NCBI RefSeq assembly: GCF_029223525.1
Contig: NZ_JARHTQ010000012.1
Location: 1-64,000, forward strand
Source: Streptantibioticus ferralitis
GTDB lineage: Bacteria > Actinomycetota > Actinomycetes > Streptomycetales > Streptomycetaceae
Length of the DNA stretch: 64,000 nt
Direction of reading: 5' to 3'
Under the pieces are notes generated by a model. That model did not search any database, was not told the origin of the DNA, and saw only the letters and a program-made list of their open reading frames with translations. Below are positions 18,405 through 26,659 of this stretch, piece after piece (position 1 is the stretch's first letter; the number at the start of each line of letters is the position of its first letter). Both the position numbers and the translations under genes were made by a program.

Positions 18405-18902
18405 GTGACCCAGACCAGCGACAACGTCACCTGGCTGACCCAGGAGGCGTACGACCAGCTCAAGGCCGAGCTGGAGCACCTGTCGGGTCCCGCCCGCGCC
18501 GAGATCGTGGCCAAGATCGAGGAAGCGCGCCAGGAGGGCGACCTCAAGGAGAACGCGGGTTACCACGCCGCGCGCGAGGACCAGGGGAAGCTGGAGCTGC
18601 GGATCCGCCAGCTGACCCAGCTGCTCCAGCACGCCAAGGTGGGCGAGGCACCCGCGGACAACGGCGTGGTCGCCCCCGGCATGGTGGTCACCATCGCCTT
18701 CGACGGGGACCCCGACGACACCCTGACCTTCCTGCTGGGCTCGCGCGAGGGCATCTCCTCGGACATCGACACCTACTCGCCGCAGTCCCCGCTGGGGTCG
18801 GCGGTCAGCGGCAAGAAGGCCGGTGACGACGCCTCGTACGAGCTGCCGAACGGCAAGAAGGCGTCGGTGAAGATCCTCGACGCCAAGCCGTACGGAGCCT
18901 GA
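18405..18902 (+). CDS. greA: Transcription elongation factor GreA
   Basis: A 165-residue GreA. The N-terminal coiled coil (about residues 10-80) carries the family segment EIVAKIEEARQEGDLKENAGYHAAREDQG, whose tip reaches the RNA polymerase active site to promote cleavage of backtracked RNA. The C-terminal FKBP-like domain follows. The GTG at 18405 is preceded by GAGGAGCACCT. The 227-bp upstream region is non-coding and must hold its promoter. Confidence 0.96.
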   Translation: MTQTSDNVTWLTQEAYDQLKAELEHLSGPARAEIVAKIEEARQEGDLKENAGYHAAREDQGKLELRIRQLTQLLQHAKVGEAPADNGVVAPGMVVTIAFDGDPDDTLTFLLGSREGISSDIDTYSPQSPLGSAVSGKKAGDDASYELPNGKKASVKILDAKPYGA

Positions 18903-18917
18903 GCCAACACGCACGCC

Positions 18918-18951
18918 GAAGCCCCGGACCCCCCGTGCGGTCCGGGGCTTC
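18918..18951 (+). terminator. Terminator hairpin after greA
   Basis: GAAGCCCCGGACC (18918-18930) pairs perfectly with GGTCCGGGGCTTC (18939-18951) over an 8-base loop. There is no T-run, as is common in GC-rich actinobacteria. It lies between the convergent greA and ABC permease genes and could serve both. Confidence 0.85.
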
Positions 18952-19030
18952 GAACCAGCGCGCCAGCGGGGTCAGCGGTGGCCTGGGGCGGAGCCCCCGG
19001 AAAAGCCCACCCACCCCGGCGGGGCGATTC

Positions 19031-19888
19031 CTAGGCCGTCGCGGAGCGATACTTCCGCACCGCCAGGGTGCGGAAGACCGCGATGATCACGACGGACCAG
19101 AGCAGCGACGCCAGCGCCGGGTGCTCCATGGGCCAGGCTTGCGAGACCATGCCCTGCGGGTTGCCGAAGAGCTGGCGGGCCGCCTGCACGGTGGCGCTGA
19201 ACGGGTTCCAGTCGGCGACATGCCGCAGGAACGCCGGCATGTTGGCGGTCGGCACGAACGCGTTGGACACGAACGTCAGCGGGAACAGCCAGATCAGCCC
19301 GCCCGAGGTGGCCGCCTCCGGGGTCCGAACCGAAAGCCCGATCAGCGCGCCGATCCACGAGAAGGCGTAGCCCAGCAGGAGCAGCAGCCCTATCCCGGCC
19401 AGCGCCTTGGGGAAGCCGTCGTGAATCCGCCAGCCGACGATCACCGCCACCACGATCAGCACCAGCATGGTCAGCGCCGTCTGCACCAGATCCGCGAGGG
19501 TGCGTCCGGTGAGCACCGCACCGCGCGACATCGGCAGTGAACGGAACCTGTCGATCAGCCCCTTGTGCATATCGTCGGCGATGCCCGCACCCGCGCCCGC
19601 CGTGGCGAACGTCACCGTCTGCGCGAAGATGCCCGCCATCAGGTACTCGCGGTAGACGGAGGGATCGTTGCCCGGGTGGCCGGGCACCGGTATCGCGCCG
19701 CCGAACACATAGCTGAACAGCACGACGAACATGATCGGCTGGACCAGCCCGAAGATCACGACCTCGGGTATCCGCACCATGCGGATCAGATTGCGCTTGG
19801 CGATGACCAGGGAGTCGCGTACCGCCTGGGCCGGGCCGCCGGAGGGACGCGGCGCGCGGGTGGCGGTCACGGTCTGGGTGGTGGTCAC
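19031..19888 (-). CDS. ABC-2 type permease, DrrB-like
   Basis: A 285-residue permease with six predicted transmembrane helices, of the daunorubicin-resistance (DrrB) branch of ABC-2 exporters; SLVIAKRNLIRMVRIPEVVIF near the N terminus and FVSNAFVPTANMPAFLRHVADWNPFSA near the C terminus are characteristic. GTG 19888 overlaps the stop of the ATPase gene (GTGA), so the two are translationally coupled and form one exporter. Substrate unknown. Confidence 0.9.
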   Translation of the reverse strand: MTTTQTVTATRAPRPSGGPAQAVRDSLVIAKRNLIRMVRIPEVVIFGLVQPIMFVVLFSYVFGGAIPVPGHPGNDPSVYREYLMAGIFAQTVTFATAGAGAGIADDMHKGLIDRFRSLPMSRGAVLTGRTLADLVQTALTMLVLIVVAVIVGWRIHDGFPKALAGIGLLLLLGYAFSWIGALIGLSVRTPEAATSGGLIWLFPLTFVSNAFVPTANMPAFLRHVADWNPFSATVQAARQLFGNPQGMVSQAWPMEHPALASLLWSVVIIAVFRTLAVRKYRSATA

Positions 19889-20994
19889 TTGGCTGCCTCC
19901 TCGGCCTCGCGCGCGCTGCTGCCCCCGCAGGTGTTCCCTGCGGTCCCCTTCTCGGCGTTCTGCGCGCCGGTGCGCCGCGGTTCGGCGCTGCCCTCGTCCG
20001 CACCCCCCGCGTCCACACCCCCCGCTTCGGCGCCCTCCGCTTCCGCGACATGGCCGGTGAGCGCGAGGAACACGTCGTCCAGGGTGGGACGGCGCAGTCC
20101 GATGTCGTCTATCTCGATGCCCTGGGTGTCGAGTTCGCGGATGACCTCCGCGAGGAGCTTCGCCCCGCCGGTGACGGGAACGGTGACGCGCCGGGTGTGC
20201 CGGTCCACCGTCGCCTCGCTCTTGTTGAGCCCCTTGGCGCTGAACCTGCGCAGGATGGCCGTCGCCGGTTCGATCATCGCCGGTTCCTGGACGACGACTT
20301 CGACGCGTTCGCCGCCGGTGCGGGCCTTGAGTTGGTCGGAGGTGCCGCGCTCGATGACCCTGCCGTGGTCGATCACCGCGATGTCGTGCGCGAGGCGGTC
20401 CGCCTCCTCCAGGTACTGGGTGGTGAGCAGCAACGTGGTGCCGCCGGAGACCAGTTCCTGGATGACCTCCCACAACTGCTGGCGGTTGCGCGGGTCCAGG
20501 CCGGTGGTCGGCTCGTCCATGAACATCACCGGCGGCTGGACGACCAGCGCCGCGGCCAGGTCGAGCCGGCGGCGCATACCGCCGGAGTATGTCTTGGCGG
20601 GCCGGTCGGCCGCTTCGGCGAGGTTGAAGCGCTCCAGCAGCTCACCGGCGCGGGCTTTGGCCACCCGGGCACTCATCTGGTAGAGCTGGCCGACCATTTG
20701 GAGGTTCTCCCGGCCGGTGAGGTACTCGTCGACGGCGGCGAACTGGCCGGACAGGCCTATCGAGCGGCGCACTTCGTTGGGGTGTTTGAGGACGTCTATG
20801 CCCGCTACGGCGACACGGCCGCTGTCCGGCCGTAGCAGTGTGGTCAGAACCCGGACCGCGGTGGTCTTCCCGGCACCGTTGGGGCCGAGCAGACCGAGCA
20901 CGGTGCCTTCGGGCACGTCGAGATCGACGCCGTCCAGCGCCCGTACGTCACCGAAGGTCTTCACCAGGCCTTCGGCGTAAATGGCACCTGGCAT
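19885..20994 (-). CDS. ABC transporter ATP-binding protein, DrrA-like
   Basis: A 369-residue ATPase: Walker A GPNGAGKTTA near residue 38, signature YSGGMRRRLDLA, Walker B PPVMFMDEPTTGLD, and the DrrA-type C-terminal domain with RPTLDDVFLALTGH. The last ~45 residues are a Glu/Ala/Gly-rich tail (EAEGAEAGGVDAGG) beyond the usual family end. ATG 20994 follows GGGAG. It pairs with the permease at 19031 as an antibiotic/lipid exporter of the DrrAB type. The divergent interval to 21224 contains a palindrome. Confidence 0.92.
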   Translation of the reverse strand: MPGAIYAEGLVKTFGDVRALDGVDLDVPEGTVLGLLGPNGAGKTTAVRVLTTLLRPDSGRVAVAGIDVLKHPNEVRRSIGLSGQFAAVDEYLTGRENLQMVGQLYQMSARVAKARAGELLERFNLAEAADRPAKTYSGGMRRRLDLAAALVVQPPVMFMDEPTTGLDPRNRQQLWEVIQELVSGGTTLLLTTQYLEEADRLAHDIAVIDHGRVIERGTSDQLKARTGGERVEVVVQEPAMIEPATAILRRFSAKGLNKSEATVDRHTRRVTVPVTGGAKLLAEVIRELDTQGIEIDDIGLRRPTLDDVFLALTGHVAEAEGAEAGGVDAGGADEGSAEPRRTGAQNAEKGTAGNTCGGSSAREAEEAAK

Positions 20995-21145
20995 AGGAGT
21001 ACTCCCTGGGTTTGGGCTACGTGTTCGGCCTGTGTGCGGTGAGCGTGGTGCTTCACCGGACGCTGCGGCACCAGCGGCTGCCACAGCGCCATGTGTCACC
21101 TTCGCCCCGAATGCCGGGTGTCGCGACCCGGCACGACAACGTCAC

Positions 21146-21182
21146 GATGCATCGCGAGTATGGCTGTTCGCGATATATCGCG
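21146..21182 (-). promoter_or_regulatory. CGCGATATATCGCG palindrome upstream of the DrrAB-like operon
   Basis: A perfect 14-bp palindrome, CGCGATATATCGCG (21169-21182), with a related half-site GATGCATCGCGAGTAT just before it (21146-21161). AT-core palindromes of this kind are typical PadR-family operators, and DrrAB-type exporters are often PadR-controlled. No PadR gene is present in the window near it. It is about 175 bp from the ATPase start. Confidence 0.45.
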
Positions 21183-21223
21183 TCAACCGGTCGTGAGTCA
21201 GTGCGCGAACACAGCCCCATCCC

Positions 21224-22441
21224 TCACCCGATGACGGCGTACCCCGCCTCGCCCAACGCCTGGGCCACCCGCGCGCAGTGCTCCGGACCCTTCGTCTCCA
21301 GATGCAGCTCCACCTCCGCCTCCGTGAGCCCCAGCCGCGGATCGGTCCGCACATGGCTCACATCCAGGACGTTAGCGTCCACCTCTGACAACACCCCCAG
21401 GAGCAGCGCCAACGCCCCGGGACGGTCGGTCAGCCGCAGCCGCAGCGACAGATAGCGCCCGGCCGCCGCCATGCCGTGGGTCAGAATCCGCTGCATCAGC
21501 AACGGGTCCACGTTGCCGCCCGACAGCACCGCGACCACCGGCCCCTCGAATGCCTCCGGCTCACTCAGCAGCGCCGCCACCGGACTCGCCCCTGCGGGCT
21601 CCACCACCAGCTTCGCCCGCTCAAGACACAGCAGCAGCGCACGGGACAGCGCGTCCTCGGAGACCGTACGGACCTCGTCCACCAGCTCACGGATGATCCC
21701 GAACGGCACGTCGCCCGGCCGCCCGACCTTGATGCCGTCGGCCATGGTGGACGGCGCCTCGATGGCCACCGGCCGCCCGGCCGCCAGCGAGGGCGGATAC
21801 GCCGCCGCGCCAGCCGCCTGCACACCCACCACCCGAACGTCCGGCCGCAGCGCCTTGACCGCCACCGCGATCCCAGCCGCGAGACCGCCACCTCCGATGC
21901 CCACGACGATGGTGCCCACCTCCGGGCACTGCTCCAGGATCTCCAGGCCCACCGTGCCCTGACCGGCCACCACGTCCGGATGGTCGAACGGATGGATGAA
22001 CACCGCCCCGGTGGCCACGGCGTACTCCTGGGCGGCGCGCAGCGTCTCGTCCACCACCTGCCCGTGCAGCCGGACTTCGGCGCCGTAGTCGCGGGTGGCC
22101 GCCACCTTCGGCAGCGGAGCGCCGACCGGCATGAAGACGGTGGCCCGCACCCCGAGCAGCGACGCCGCCAACGCCACGCCCTGCGCGTGGTTGCCCGCGC
22201 TGGCCGCCACCACACCGGCCGCCCGCTCCTGCTCGGACAAGCCCGCGATCCGGACAAAGGCACCGCGCAGCTTGAACGAGCCGGTGCGTTGCAGGTTCTC
22301 GCACTTGAAATGGACCGGTGCGCCAACCAGCGAGGAGAGATGGCGGCTCCCCTCCAGGGCGGTGACCCGGGCCACGCCCGACAGCGTCTTCTGGGCGTTG
22401 CGCACGTCGTCGAGAGTGACGGAAGCAAACTTGTCGACCAT
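21224..22441 (-). CDS. ilvA: Threonine ammonia-lyase (threonine dehydratase)
   Basis: A 405-residue PLP enzyme deaminating threonine to 2-oxobutyrate, for isoleucine synthesis or threonine catabolism. The PLP-lysine segment is RTGSFKLRGA near residue 60; VAASAGNHAQGVALAA and the phosphate-binding GIGGGGLAAG follow. The C terminus (about 325-405) is a single ACT domain (LRLTDRPGALALLLGVLSEV), typical of the shorter form. ATG 22441 is the family-consistent start (MVDKFASVTLDDV); an ATG at 22453 is also in frame. No strong Shine-Dalgarno is visible. It is divergent from the MarR gene. Confidence 0.93.
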   Translation of the reverse strand: MVDKFASVTLDDVRNAQKTLSGVARVTALEGSRHLSSLVGAPVHFKCENLQRTGSFKLRGAFVRIAGLSEQERAAGVVAASAGNHAQGVALAASLLGVRATVFMPVGAPLPKVAATRDYGAEVRLHGQVVDETLRAAQEYAVATGAVFIHPFDHPDVVAGQGTVGLEILEQCPEVGTIVVGIGGGGLAAGIAVAVKALRPDVRVVGVQAAGAAAYPPSLAAGRPVAIEAPSTMADGIKVGRPGDVPFGIIRELVDEVRTVSEDALSRALLLCLERAKLVVEPAGASPVAALLSEPEAFEGPVVAVLSGGNVDPLLMQRILTHGMAAAGRYLSLRLRLTDRPGALALLLGVLSEVDANVLDVSHVRTDPRLGLTEAEVELHLETKGPEHCARVAQALGEAGYAVIG

Positions 22442-22475
22442 GCGGCCAAGCATCGCACTCAGGTACTCGGACGCA

Positions 22476-22520
22476 GTACGAATGCAGTAGGGAATGCGGA
22501 CGAATGCGGTAGGAATGAGC
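22476..22520. repeat. Four GAATGC direct repeats in the ilvA/marR intergenic region
   Basis: GAATGCAGTAG, GGAATGCGGAC, GAATGCGGTAG and GAATGAGCGG follow one another at 10-14 bp spacing between the two divergent genes. This phase-regular array could be a regulator site (MarR itself is the neighbour) or a slippage product. Confidence 0.4.
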
Positions 22521-22594
22521 GGCTGTCCGGCTGTCGGACCATATGTTTGGGCTGCGGGGGTACGGGGAACACCCCGTCCGCGTACCCTTCCGAC

Positions 22595-23080
22595 ATGCCG
22601 ACCTCCGTTGACATGACATCTGCCGCACTTTTCGAGCGCCTTCAGCATCAGGTCGCCCTCTTCGCGCGGCGCGCGGAGCAGACCCGCCTCGGTGGCGTGG
22701 GCAAGGCCCGCAACTCGATGGACCGTGCGGCCTATCTGCTCCTGAACCGGCTCGACCGGGAAGGCCCCATGGGCGTCAAGGCGCTCGCCGAGGGCATGGG
22801 AATCGACTCCTCCACCGTGACCCGCCAAGTGGCACCACTGGTCGAGTCCGGGTTGGTCAAACGGACCTCCCACCCCGAGGACGGCCGCGCCGTCGTCCTG
22901 GCGCTCTCCCCACGCGGCCGCGGCCGCCTGGAGGAGGTACGGGCCTCACGGTGCGCACTGATGGAGGTCGTCACCGACGGCTGGACACAGGACGAGCGGG
23001 AGCAGTTCTGCGACCTGCTCTCACGCTTCAACATCGCCCTCTCCGACTACCACGTGGCCTCGGGGGGCGGGGAGTCCTAG
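22595..23080 (+). CDS. MarR-family transcriptional regulator
   Basis: A 161-residue regulator with the MarR winged helix: recognition region GVKALAEGMGIDSSTVTRQVAPLVESGLVKR and wing TSHPEDGRAVVLALSPRGR (about residues 60-115). It starts MPTSVDMTSAALFERLQ; ATG 22595 is used here, with 22613 as an alternative. It is divergent from ilvA, so either gene could be its target. The ligand is unknown. Confidence 0.88.
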   Translation: MPTSVDMTSAALFERLQHQVALFARRAEQTRLGGVGKARNSMDRAAYLLLNRLDREGPMGVKALAEGMGIDSSTVTRQVAPLVESGLVKRTSHPEDGRAVVLALSPRGRGRLEEVRASRCALMEVVTDGWTQDEREQFCDLLSRFNIALSDYHVASGGGES

Positions 23081-23108
23081 CGGTCCACGGCACAACGGGG
23101 GAAGGCCT

Positions 23109-23140
23109 TACGCCGTGCGGCGCCGCAGCCGCACGGCGTA
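23109..23140 (+). terminator. Terminator hairpin after the MarR gene
   Basis: TACGCCGTGCGGC (23109-23121) pairs perfectly with GCCGCACGGCGTA (23128-23140) around a GCCGCA loop, 28 bp after the MarR stop, and is followed by CCTCTT. Confidence 0.8.
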
Positions 23141-23212
23141 CCTCTTGACCGGCGCGCACCACGTGCCGTCCCATAGCCTGCAAAGCGTGCAGGCACCCGG
23201 GCCGGGGGAAGC

Positions 23213-23641
23213 ATGGTGGGAGCGCGCCGCGAGGCTCAAGAGCACCGCAGGGCCCGGGAGTTCGAGGCGTTCACCGCGGGCGCCGCGGGGCGGCTGCTGC
23301 ACGCCGCCACACTGCTGACCGGCGACCCCGCCGAAGGCGAACGGCTGCTGGTGGCCGCGCTGGCCCGCACCTACGCCGACTGGTTCCGGATGCGCGGCGA
23401 GGACCCGTACGTCCATACCCGCGAGGAACTGGCCACCCGGTTCGCGCACCACGCCTGGCACTACCGGCGACCGCGCGGCGGGCTGCTCGACCGGCTCGCG
23501 CCGCAGGAGCGGTTGGTGCTGGTGCTACGGCTCTACGAGGGCGTGGCCGAGGAGCAGGCCGCGGCCCAGCTCGGGCTGCCCGCGGAACGGCTGCGGACCG
23601 TCTACCTGCGGGCGATGGCGACGATGCGGAGCCGGGCGTGA
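23213..23641 (+). CDS. Reduced RNA polymerase sigma factor-like protein (SigE/ECF-like)
   Basis: A 142-residue protein resembling actinobacterial SigE-type ECF sigma factors but short. The region-2-like start FEAFTAGAAGRLLHAATLLTGDPAEGERLLVAALARTYADW is compact, and a region-4-like helix-turn-helix, LAPQERLVLVLRLYEGVAEEQAAAQLGLPAERLRTVY, follows. Normal members are about 165-180 residues and have a clearer region 2.2-2.4. ATG 23213 follows GGGGGAAGC. It is coupled (GTGA) to a small membrane protein. Whether it still directs transcription is uncertain. Confidence 0.68.
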   Translation: MVGARREAQEHRRAREFEAFTAGAAGRLLHAATLLTGDPAEGERLLVAALARTYADWFRMRGEDPYVHTREELATRFAHHAWHYRRPRGGLLDRLAPQERLVLVLRLYEGVAEEQAAAQLGLPAERLRTVYLRAMATMRSRA

Positions 23642-23904
23642 CGGACGCGGTCAGCGGCCGGCTGCCGGACCGCAAGGAGGCCGAGGTCCGGCGGATGCTG
23701 GAGATACCGCATCCTCCGGTACCCGCCGACCTGGCCGAGCGCGCGATAGCGCACGGGCGGCGCCTGGTGCGGCGGCGGCTGCTGCTGCGCCGCACCCTGT
23801 GGGCACTGCTGCTCGCGGCGGTGGTGGCAGTCGCCATATGGGCGGCCATGGACTGGCCGACCCCGGCACCGCTCAACGTCACGCCCCCGCTGGAGAGTTG
23901 GTGA
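23638..23904 (+). CDS. Small membrane protein coupled to the sigma-like gene
   Basis: An 88-residue protein: a cytoplasmic N-terminal part rich in charged residues (RKEAEVRRMLEIPHPPVPADLAERAIAHGRRLVRRR), one transmembrane helix (about residues 54-72, LWALLLAAVVAVAIWAAM) and a short outer tail. Its GTG overlaps the stop of the sigma-like gene. Gene order and topology resemble an anti-sigma factor, but I see no zinc-binding HxxxCxxC motif. Confidence 0.7.
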   Translation: MTDAVSGRLPDRKEAEVRRMLEIPHPPVPADLAERAIAHGRRLVRRRLLLRRTLWALLLAAVVAVAIWAAMDWPTPAPLNVTPPLESW

Positions 23905-23947
23905 GCGCGCGCCTCCGGCGGGGGCCTGCTCGGGGACGAGGCGGATC

Positions 23948-23982
23948 TCAGGGGGTTTGAGGGTTCACCCCAAACCCCCTGA
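23948..23982 (-). terminator. Terminator hairpin between the sigma-like operon and metB
   Basis: TCAGGGGGTTTG (23948-23959) pairs with CAAACCCCCTGA (23971-23982), with an inner GGG/CCC stem and a TTCA tetraloop. The genes converge here, so it may work in both directions. Confidence 0.8.
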
Positions 23983-23998
23983 AACAGGCGCCAGTCGC

Positions 23999-25159
23999 TT
24001 ACCCCAGTGCCTCGGTCAGGTCCGCCAGCAGGTCGTCGACGGACTCGATGCCCACCGACAGCCGGACCAGGTCGGACGGCACCTCCAGCGCCGAGCCCGC
24101 CACCGAGGCGTGGGTCATCCGGCCCGGGTGCTCGATCAGCGACTCCACACCGCCCAGGGACTCACCGAGGGTGAACAGCTTCGCGCGGTTGCAGACCTCG
24201 ACGGCCGCCTCCTCGCCGGCCGCGACCCGGAACGAGATCATTCCGCCGAACGCCCGCATCTGCTTGGCCGCGACCTCGTGACCGGCGTGCCCGGCCAGCC
24301 CCGGGTAGAACACCTGGGTCACCTTGGGGTGGTTGACCAGCATCTCCGCGATGCGGGTGGCGTTGGCGCTGTGCCGGTCCATGCGCACCGCCAGCGTCTT
24401 GATGCCGCGCATCACCAGCCAGGCGTCGAACGGCCCGGCCACCGCGCCCATCGCGTTCTGGTGGTACGCGAGCTGCTCGCCGAGCTCGGCGTCACCGGTG
24501 ACCAGCGCACCGCCGACGACATCGGAGTGGCCGCCCATGTACTTGGTGGTCGAGTGCACGACGACATCGGCGCCGAGCGCCAGCGGCTGCTGGAGGTAGG
24601 GGCTGGCGAAGGTGTTGTCGACGACAAGGCGGACGCCCGCGCCACGCGCGATGTCGGCGAGCGCCGCGATGTCCGTGATGCCCAGCAGCGGATTGCTGGG
24701 CGTCTCGACCCAGATCAGCTTGGTGTTGGGCCGCAGTTCGGCCCGTACCGCCGCCGGGTCGGAGGTGTCGGCCACCGACCACTGCACGCCCCACCGCTCA
24801 ACGACCTTGCTGAACAGGCGGAACGTGCCGCCATAGGCGTCGTTCGGGATCACCACGTGGTCGCCGGGCACCAGGACGGTGCGCAGCAGGCAGTCCTCCG
24901 CGGCCAGCCCGGACGCGAAGGCGAGGCCGCGTCGGCCGTCCTCCAGGGCGGCGAGGTTCTCCTCCAGCGCGGTCCTGGTCGGGTTGGCCGACCGGCTGTA
25001 CTCGTAGCCGCCGCGAAGGCCGCCCACCCCGTCCTGCTTGTACGTGGACACCTGGTAGATGGGGGTGACGACGGCGCCGGTCTGGGCGTCGGCCGGCTGC
25101 CCCGCGTGGATGGCGAGGGTCTCGAAACTCTGATGCCGCTCGGTGTGCTGGTCGCTCAT
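23999..25159 (-). CDS. metB: Cystathionine gamma-synthase
   Basis: A 386-residue Cys/Met-metabolism PLP enzyme (fold type I). It condenses an O-acylhomoserine with cysteine to cystathionine for methionine synthesis; some relatives act as gamma-lyases. Motifs: ETLAIHAGQPAD, YEYSRSANPTR, FASGLAAEDCLL, WVETPSNPLLGI, and the PLP lysine in VVHSTTKYMGGHSD. Length and start match the actinobacterial enzyme. It is divergent from msrA across 101 bp. Synthase against lyase specificity cannot be settled from sequence alone. Confidence 0.9.
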   Translation of the reverse strand: MSDQHTERHQSFETLAIHAGQPADAQTGAVVTPIYQVSTYKQDGVGGLRGGYEYSRSANPTRTALEENLAALEDGRRGLAFASGLAAEDCLLRTVLVPGDHVVIPNDAYGGTFRLFSKVVERWGVQWSVADTSDPAAVRAELRPNTKLIWVETPSNPLLGITDIAALADIARGAGVRLVVDNTFASPYLQQPLALGADVVVHSTTKYMGGHSDVVGGALVTGDAELGEQLAYHQNAMGAVAGPFDAWLVMRGIKTLAVRMDRHSANATRIAEMLVNHPKVTQVFYPGLAGHAGHEVAAKQMRAFGGMISFRVAAGEEAAVEVCNRAKLFTLGESLGGVESLIEHPGRMTHASVAGSALEVPSDLVRLSVGIESVDDLLADLTEALG

Positions 25160-25260
25160 GTGCCCGAGCGTAATGCGCCGGGGGCACTGCTCTGCCCCGG
25201 AATCCCCAGGTCCGCCGCTGCGTTCTCTCTGGAGAGCGTAGGTAGTGAGGAGACCAGCCG

Positions 25261-25920
25261 ATGTTCCTGAACCGCTTCAAGACGAAGCTGCCGACCGCCG
25301 AAGAGGCGCTGCCCGGCCGCGACCAGCCGGAATTCACCGTCCCCACCCAGCACACGGTCCTCGGCAAGCCGCTGCTGGGCCCGTACCCCGAGGACCTCCA
25401 GGTCGCGGACTTCGGCCTGGGCTGCTTCTGGGGCGCGGAGCGGCGCTTCTGGCAGACCCCGGGCGTGTGGACGACCCTGGTCGGCTACCAGGGCGGCCAC
25501 ACCCGCAACCCCTCCTACGAGGAGGTCTGCAGCGGCCACACCGGCCACACCGAAGCCGTCCGGGTCGTCTTCGACCCGGCCCTGGTCTCCTACGAGCAGC
25601 TGCTCAAGGTCTTCTGGGAGGCCCACGACCCCACCGAGGGCTTCCGCCAGGGCAACGACATCGGCACCCAGTACCGCTCCGCGATCTACACCCACTCCCC
25701 CGCCCAGCAGGCCGCCGCCATCACCTCCCGCGACGCCTACCAGCCCATCCTCACCAAGGCCGGCTACGGCCCGATCACCACGGAAATCACCCCCGCGGGC
25801 CCGTTCTACCCGGCCGAGCCGTACCACCAGCAGTACTTGGACAAGAACCCCGCCGGCTATTGCGGGATCGGGGGGACGGGGGTTGCGTGCCCGATCGGCG
25901 TGGCCAAGGCGGATGGCTGA
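25261..25920 (+). CDS. msrA: Peptide-methionine (S)-S-oxide reductase
   Basis: A 219-residue MsrA, repairing oxidised methionine. The catalytic motif [11 protein letters not shown] (Cys near residue 54) is intact, with [26 protein letters not shown] and C-terminal [19 protein letters not shown], which supplies resolving cysteines. The ~45-residue N-terminal extension ([20 protein letters not shown]) is typical of the longer actinobacterial form. ATG 25261 follows GTGAGGAGACC. It is divergent from metB. Confidence 0.95.
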   Translation: MFLNRFKTKLPTAEEALPGRDQPEFTVPTQHTVLGKPLLGPYPEDLQVADFGLGCFWGAERRFWQTPGVWTTLVGYQGGHTRNPSYEEVCSGHTGHTEAVRVVFDPALVSYEQLLKVFWEAHDPTEGFRQGNDIGTQYRSAIYTHSPAQQAAAITSRDAYQPILTKAGYGPITTEITPAGPFYPAEPYHQQYLDKNPAGYCGIGGTGVACPIGVAKADG

Positions 25921-25978
25921 GCCCAGGCTCTTCGACTGTTCATCCCGCCCCCTGGCAGGCGCGGTCTAGGGTGCTCGG

Positions 25979-26659
25979 ATGGACATTGGTGCGGTGCTGA
26001 TCGCCGTGGTGGGTGTCGCAGGAACCCTCGGGGGCGCCCTGCTCACCCAGCGCGGTGCCGAGCGGGCCAAGCGACGCGAGCTGGAGATGACCCGGGCCCT
26101 CCAGGAAGTCCGCGACAACCGTGAACTGCGACGTGGCTGCTATACGCAACTGCACCGGGACGCACGCCAGTTCGCCACGGCGCTCAGCCGTCACCTGTAC
26201 ATCATGCGGGACCGTCCGGCCGGGGACGAGGACGTTCGGGCGTTGGAGGAGTCCAAAGACACCCACCGCGACCGCTGGTCCGAGGCACTGATGATCGCGC
26301 CCGACGCCGTGATCGTTCCCGCCCACGAACTGAACGAGGCACTGACCCGCGTCTACGGGCAGGTCAAGCGCCTGGAACAGGGAAACCCACGGCCGGGCGA
26401 GACCCCGCAATCCGCCTTCGAAGCACAGCAGGCGCTCTGGTCCCTCATAGGCACCATGAGGGACGCGATGCGCCGTGACCTGGGAGTGGCCGAGGAGCCC
26501 GGCGGGACCACGATGGTTGAGCTCCCCGAGCGCGAAGCCAACGGTTCCACCCCGCGTCCTGCTGGCGGGTGTCTCTTGCCCGGTAGGCGTGGCTCCGACG
26601 GAAGACTGATGCCTCTAGAGCCTCTACAGGCCGAACAAGCCGACGCCCCCGGCCGTTGA
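25979..26659 (+). CDS. Hypothetical protein: N-terminal membrane helix plus long helical region
   Basis: A 226-residue protein. One hydrophobic helix (about residues 4-22, GAVLIAVVGVAGTLGGALL) leads straight into a highly charged helical, probably coiled-coil region (GAERAKRRELEMTRALQEVRDN), a form common in phage- and island-associated actinobacterial proteins. The last ~30 residues (from base 26566) are encoded by a repeat whose second copy at 27996-28090 keeps the same frame and stop. Function unknown. It marks the left end of an accessory stretch. Confidence 0.7.
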   Translation: MDIGAVLIAVVGVAGTLGGALLTQRGAERAKRRELEMTRALQEVRDNRELRRGCYTQLHRDARQFATALSRHLYIMRDRPAGDEDVRALEESKDTHRDRWSEALMIAPDAVIVPAHELNEALTRVYGQVKRLEQGNPRPGETPQSAFEAQQALWSLIGTMRDAMRRDLGVAEEPGGTTMVELPEREANGSTPRPAGGCLLPGRRGSDGRLMPLEPLQAEQADAPGR

